A stretch of DNA of 9,093 nt from CAZGQY01 sp964528035 (GTDB lineage: Bacteria > Pseudomonadota > Gammaproteobacteria > Methylococcales > UBA1147), in NCBI GenBank assembly GCA_964528035.1, contig CAZGQY010000166.1:1-9093 (forward strand). The letters run 5' to 3'. Within the stretch, counting starts at the first letter, position 1; each line of letters starts with the position of its first letter. The notes under the pieces are model-generated. The model saw nothing but the letters and a program-made list of their open reading frames with translations. It searched no databases and was not told the DNA's origin. Made by a program: the position numbers and the translations under genes. Positions 6,931 through 9,093 of the stretch are shown one piece after another.

Positions 6931-8991
6931 TTGTTCACCAAACCAAATATTTATTTCGCTGATCTTTCCCATACGGGAACCATTGTTTCTGCTAATTTTT
7001 TTCCTTTAGCTATAGGCTACGTTGCAGCAAATTTAAATGCTGAATTCCCTGGACAATTCCAGATAGAGTTATTCAAATACCCTAAAGATCTCAGTTCAGC
7101 GTTGTCGCGACAAACTCCTCGTATTCTGGGATTTTCTAATTATTCATGGAATATCAATATATCCTATGAATATGTTAAGCAAATCAAGCGTCGATTCCCC
7201 GAGACGGTAATTGTTATGGGTGGGCCGAACTATGGTCTTTCGCAAGATGAAATTGTGGACTTTTGGAACAGGTATCCCTTGATTGATTTTTACATTGTGT
7301 TTGAAGGTGAGCACGCCATGGTTGAGCTTGTTCGTGCCCTCCAATCCGTCAACTACGATGTAAAATCCCTAAAAAAAGAAAATAAGACTCTTGTCAACTG
7401 CCATTACAAGTTGGGAAACAAAATAGTACAAGGCGACCCACTTCCCCGTATTAATGATTTAAACGAGCTTCCCTCTCCTTATTTGTCAGGTCTGATGGAT
7501 AAGTTTTTTGATGATGTACTTATTCCAATGATATCAACGACAAGAGGGTGCCCATTCAAATGCACCTTCTGCTCAGAGGGCATTGGATACTATAACAAGG
7601 TTTCTAAAAGACAGGATATATCTGATGAGTTGTTTTACATCGCTGAGAGAGTAGGCAACATGACGGATTTGTGTCTAACCGATGCCAACTGGGGAATGTT
7701 TAAAGAGGATGTGGATAAGGCAACCATTCTGGCGGAGGTTCAGGAAAAGTTTGAATGGCCAACGAAATTGGTTGTAAGTAGTGGTAAAAATCAAAAAGAA
7801 CGGGTGATGAAAGTTGCTTCCTTGTTGAAGGGAGCTATGTTTGCAGGTGGGGCGATGCAAACGACAGATCAGGGAATATTGAAAAATATAAAAAGGGACA
7901 ATATTTCGCTCGAGGAACTAGGCCCAAAACCTGATGATAAAAAAGGTGTAGATGATCTGGATAGTTACACTGAATTGATTCTGGCTTTACCAGGTGACAA
8001 TGTAAATGCGCATTCAAAAAGTTTACGAGACATGGTCGAAGTTGGGGTCAATCGCGTCAGGATGTATCAATTGATCATGCTCAGACAAACTGAAATGAAT
8101 ACTTCGGAGTCCCGAGCTAAATATGGACTGCAAACCAGGTTTCGACTGATGCCACGCTCATTTGGAAATTATGAGCTTTTTGGGGAAAAGTTCTCTGCGG
8201 TTGAGTTTGAAGAAATTTGTGTTGCCAACAGCACGATGAGCTTCGAAGAATACCTTGATTGCCGCGAAATGGATCTGACGGTTGAAATCATAAATAATGG
8301 AAAATTATTTCATGAACTGAGTGGGCTCTGTAAAAAATTTGGTTTCTCATGGTTCGATATTATTTTTGCATTTCATAACCGGAGGAGAAGCACATCGCCG
8401 GGTCTTGCCCAGCTTTATGATGAGTTTAGGAACGATTCAACCCAAGGGCTTTGGAAAGACAGGGACGAATTGGAAAGTTTGGTTAAGTCAAAAATAAATG
8501 AATATCTTGCCAACGAAGAAGGCACTAATGAAATGGCAAAAGCCAAGGCAAAAGCCATCTTCAAACTGCAAGAGGAGATTCACTACCTGCTATTTTCAGA
8601 AGTCCGGTCCAAACTACAAGAGCTTGAACTGCTGGGTCCAAAAATGGAACATTATCTTGAGGAATTAAAAGTCTACAGCCTGTTTCGAAAAAAAGCTTTA
8701 ATTGACACCTCTATCCAATACAAGCAAAACTTTCACTTCAATTTTCATCAATTGAATGAAAATGGGTTTGTGATGGACCCGAGGGATTATATGTTTGACA
8801 AACCTCAAGTTTTTTTATTTCAGCATAGTGAGGAACAGATTAAATTATTAGATTCTTATACAAAACAATATGGAGCCTCTCTGGATGGCCTAGGGCGTAT
8901 CCTGATGCGAGCCCAATACCATGCCTTGATTCGCACAGCCGTTTTGGTTGAGTCCAATTCTCCCGTTAAAGATCCTTGTGAGGTTGGCTAA
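6931..8991 (+). CDS. Cobalamin-binding-type radical SAM protein with long C-terminal region
   Basis: The protein has 686 residues. The N-terminal part (about 5-145) resembles the B12-binding Rossmann domain of class B radical SAM enzymes: NIYFADLSH (6-14), LGFSNYSW (66-73), VIVMGGPNYG (93-102) and VFEGEHAMVELV (123-134). The radical SAM core follows. Its cluster motif is C207-x3-C211-x2-C214 in RGCPFKCTFC, with LCLTDANWGMF (247-257), GGAMQTTD (306-313) and LALPGDN (351-357) further on. Residues from about 430 form a long, mostly helical and charged extension that I do not recognise, with no transmembrane segment. TTG 6931 is the start: a TAA lies directly upstream (6928-6930), no ATG precedes the first conserved strand, and only a weak GGGA (6921-6924) serves as ribosome-binding site. 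Known relatives do radical methylation, cyclisation or rearrangement; the reaction here is unknown. Confidence 0.9.
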   Translation: MFTKPNIYFADLSHTGTIVSANFFPLAIGYVAANLNAEFPGQFQIELFKYPKDLSSALSRQTPRILGFSNYSWNINISYEYVKQIKRRFPETVIVMGGPNYGLSQDEIVDFWNRYPLIDFYIVFEGEHAMVELVRALQSVNYDVKSLKKENKTLVNCHYKLGNKIVQGDPLPRINDLNELPSPYLSGLMDKFFDDVLIPMISTTRGCPFKCTFCSEGIGYYNKVSKRQDISDELFYIAERVGNMTDLCLTDANWGMFKEDVDKATILAEVQEKFEWPTKLVVSSGKNQKERVMKVASLLKGAMFAGGAMQTTDQGILKNIKRDNISLEELGPKPDDKKGVDDLDSYTELILALPGDNVNAHSKSLRDMVEVGVNRVRMYQLIMLRQTEMNTSESRAKYGLQTRFRLMPRSFGNYELFGEKFSAVEFEEICVANSTMSFEEYLDCREMDLTVEIINNGKLFHELSGLCKKFGFSWFDIIFAFHNRRRSTSPGLAQLYDEFRNDSTQGLWKDRDELESLVKSKINEYLANEEGTNEMAKAKAKAIFKLQEEIHYLLFSEVRSKLQELELLGPKMEHYLEELKVYSLFRKKALIDTSIQYKQNFHFNFHQLNENGFVMDPRDYMFDKPQVFLFQHSEEQIKLLDSYTKQYGASLDGLGRILMRAQYHALIRTAVLVESNSPVKDPCEVG

Positions 8992-9050
8992 GCCCGACCC
9001 CGCCTCGTGCGAAGGGTACATACAAATCTTTAGTCAATAAGGATCGAACA

Positions 9051-9093
9051 TTGCCTGAAATAAATCTGTTAAATACTCATCCAACAACTAAAC
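9051..9093 (+). CDS. Possible start of the next gene (truncated by window edge)
   Basis: A TTG at 9051 opens a frame that stays open for 14 codons to the window edge (reading M/L-PEINLLNTHPTTK). TAAGGA at 9038-9043 is placed 7 nt upstream, the best ribosome-binding site in this region. The gene would begin 59 nt after the radical SAM stop, and TTG is also the start of that gene. The peptide is too short to assign a family. The frame is also open upstream to at least the radical SAM stop, so the start is inferred from the ribosome-binding site alone. Confidence 0.4.
   Translation, partial: MPEINLLNTHPTTK

Noticed and set aside
8982..8999. Hairpin over the radical SAM stop codon (GGTTGG with CCGACC)
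   Set aside because: The stem is six pairs including one wobble and is not followed by a T tract, so it was not called a terminator.

Overview
The window carries seven complete genes, all on the + strand, plus a probable start of an eighth at the right edge. No rRNA, tRNA, transposase, CRISPR array or phage gene was seen. All the genes are metabolic enzymes of types that recur in Gram-negative surface-polysaccharide (LPS, O-antigen or capsule) loci and in small specialised-metabolite loci. Most ribosome-binding sites that can be seen are AGGA-like, and TTG is used as a start codon. Nothing in the sequence allows a confident taxonomic call. A Gram-negative bacterium of moderate to low GC is the best guess.

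Layout: 1-541 has no recognisable gene; it holds a perfect 17-bp tandem duplication and a weak promoter candidate. 542-4967 is a tight block of four genes with gaps of 1, 18 and 24 nt: a class I/II PLP aminotransferase, an atypical SDR, a class I SAM methyltransferase and an acetolactate-synthase-like ThDP enzyme. After a 99-nt gap, 5067-6633 holds two further SDRs 37 nt apart. These are clearly AT-richer than the ThDP gene. 6634-6930 is a 297-nt gap that can form two competing hairpins. 6931-8991 encodes a 686-residue cobalamin-binding-type radical SAM protein that starts with TTG. A TTG with a good ribosome-binding site at 9051 probably opens the next gene.

How they may work together (inference): the set contains a C-C bond-forming ThDP enzyme, an aminotransferase, three NAD(P)-dependent oxidoreductases, a methyltransferase and a radical SAM/B12 enzyme. 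It has no glycosyltransferase, nucleotidylyltransferase, transporter or ilvH-like regulatory subunit. That suggests synthesis or tailoring of an unusual building block, for example a branched or methylated sugar or an amino-keto/amino-alcohol unit. The likeliest setting is a larger surface-glycan locus extending beyond both edges. The substrate of no enzyme can be read from the sequence.
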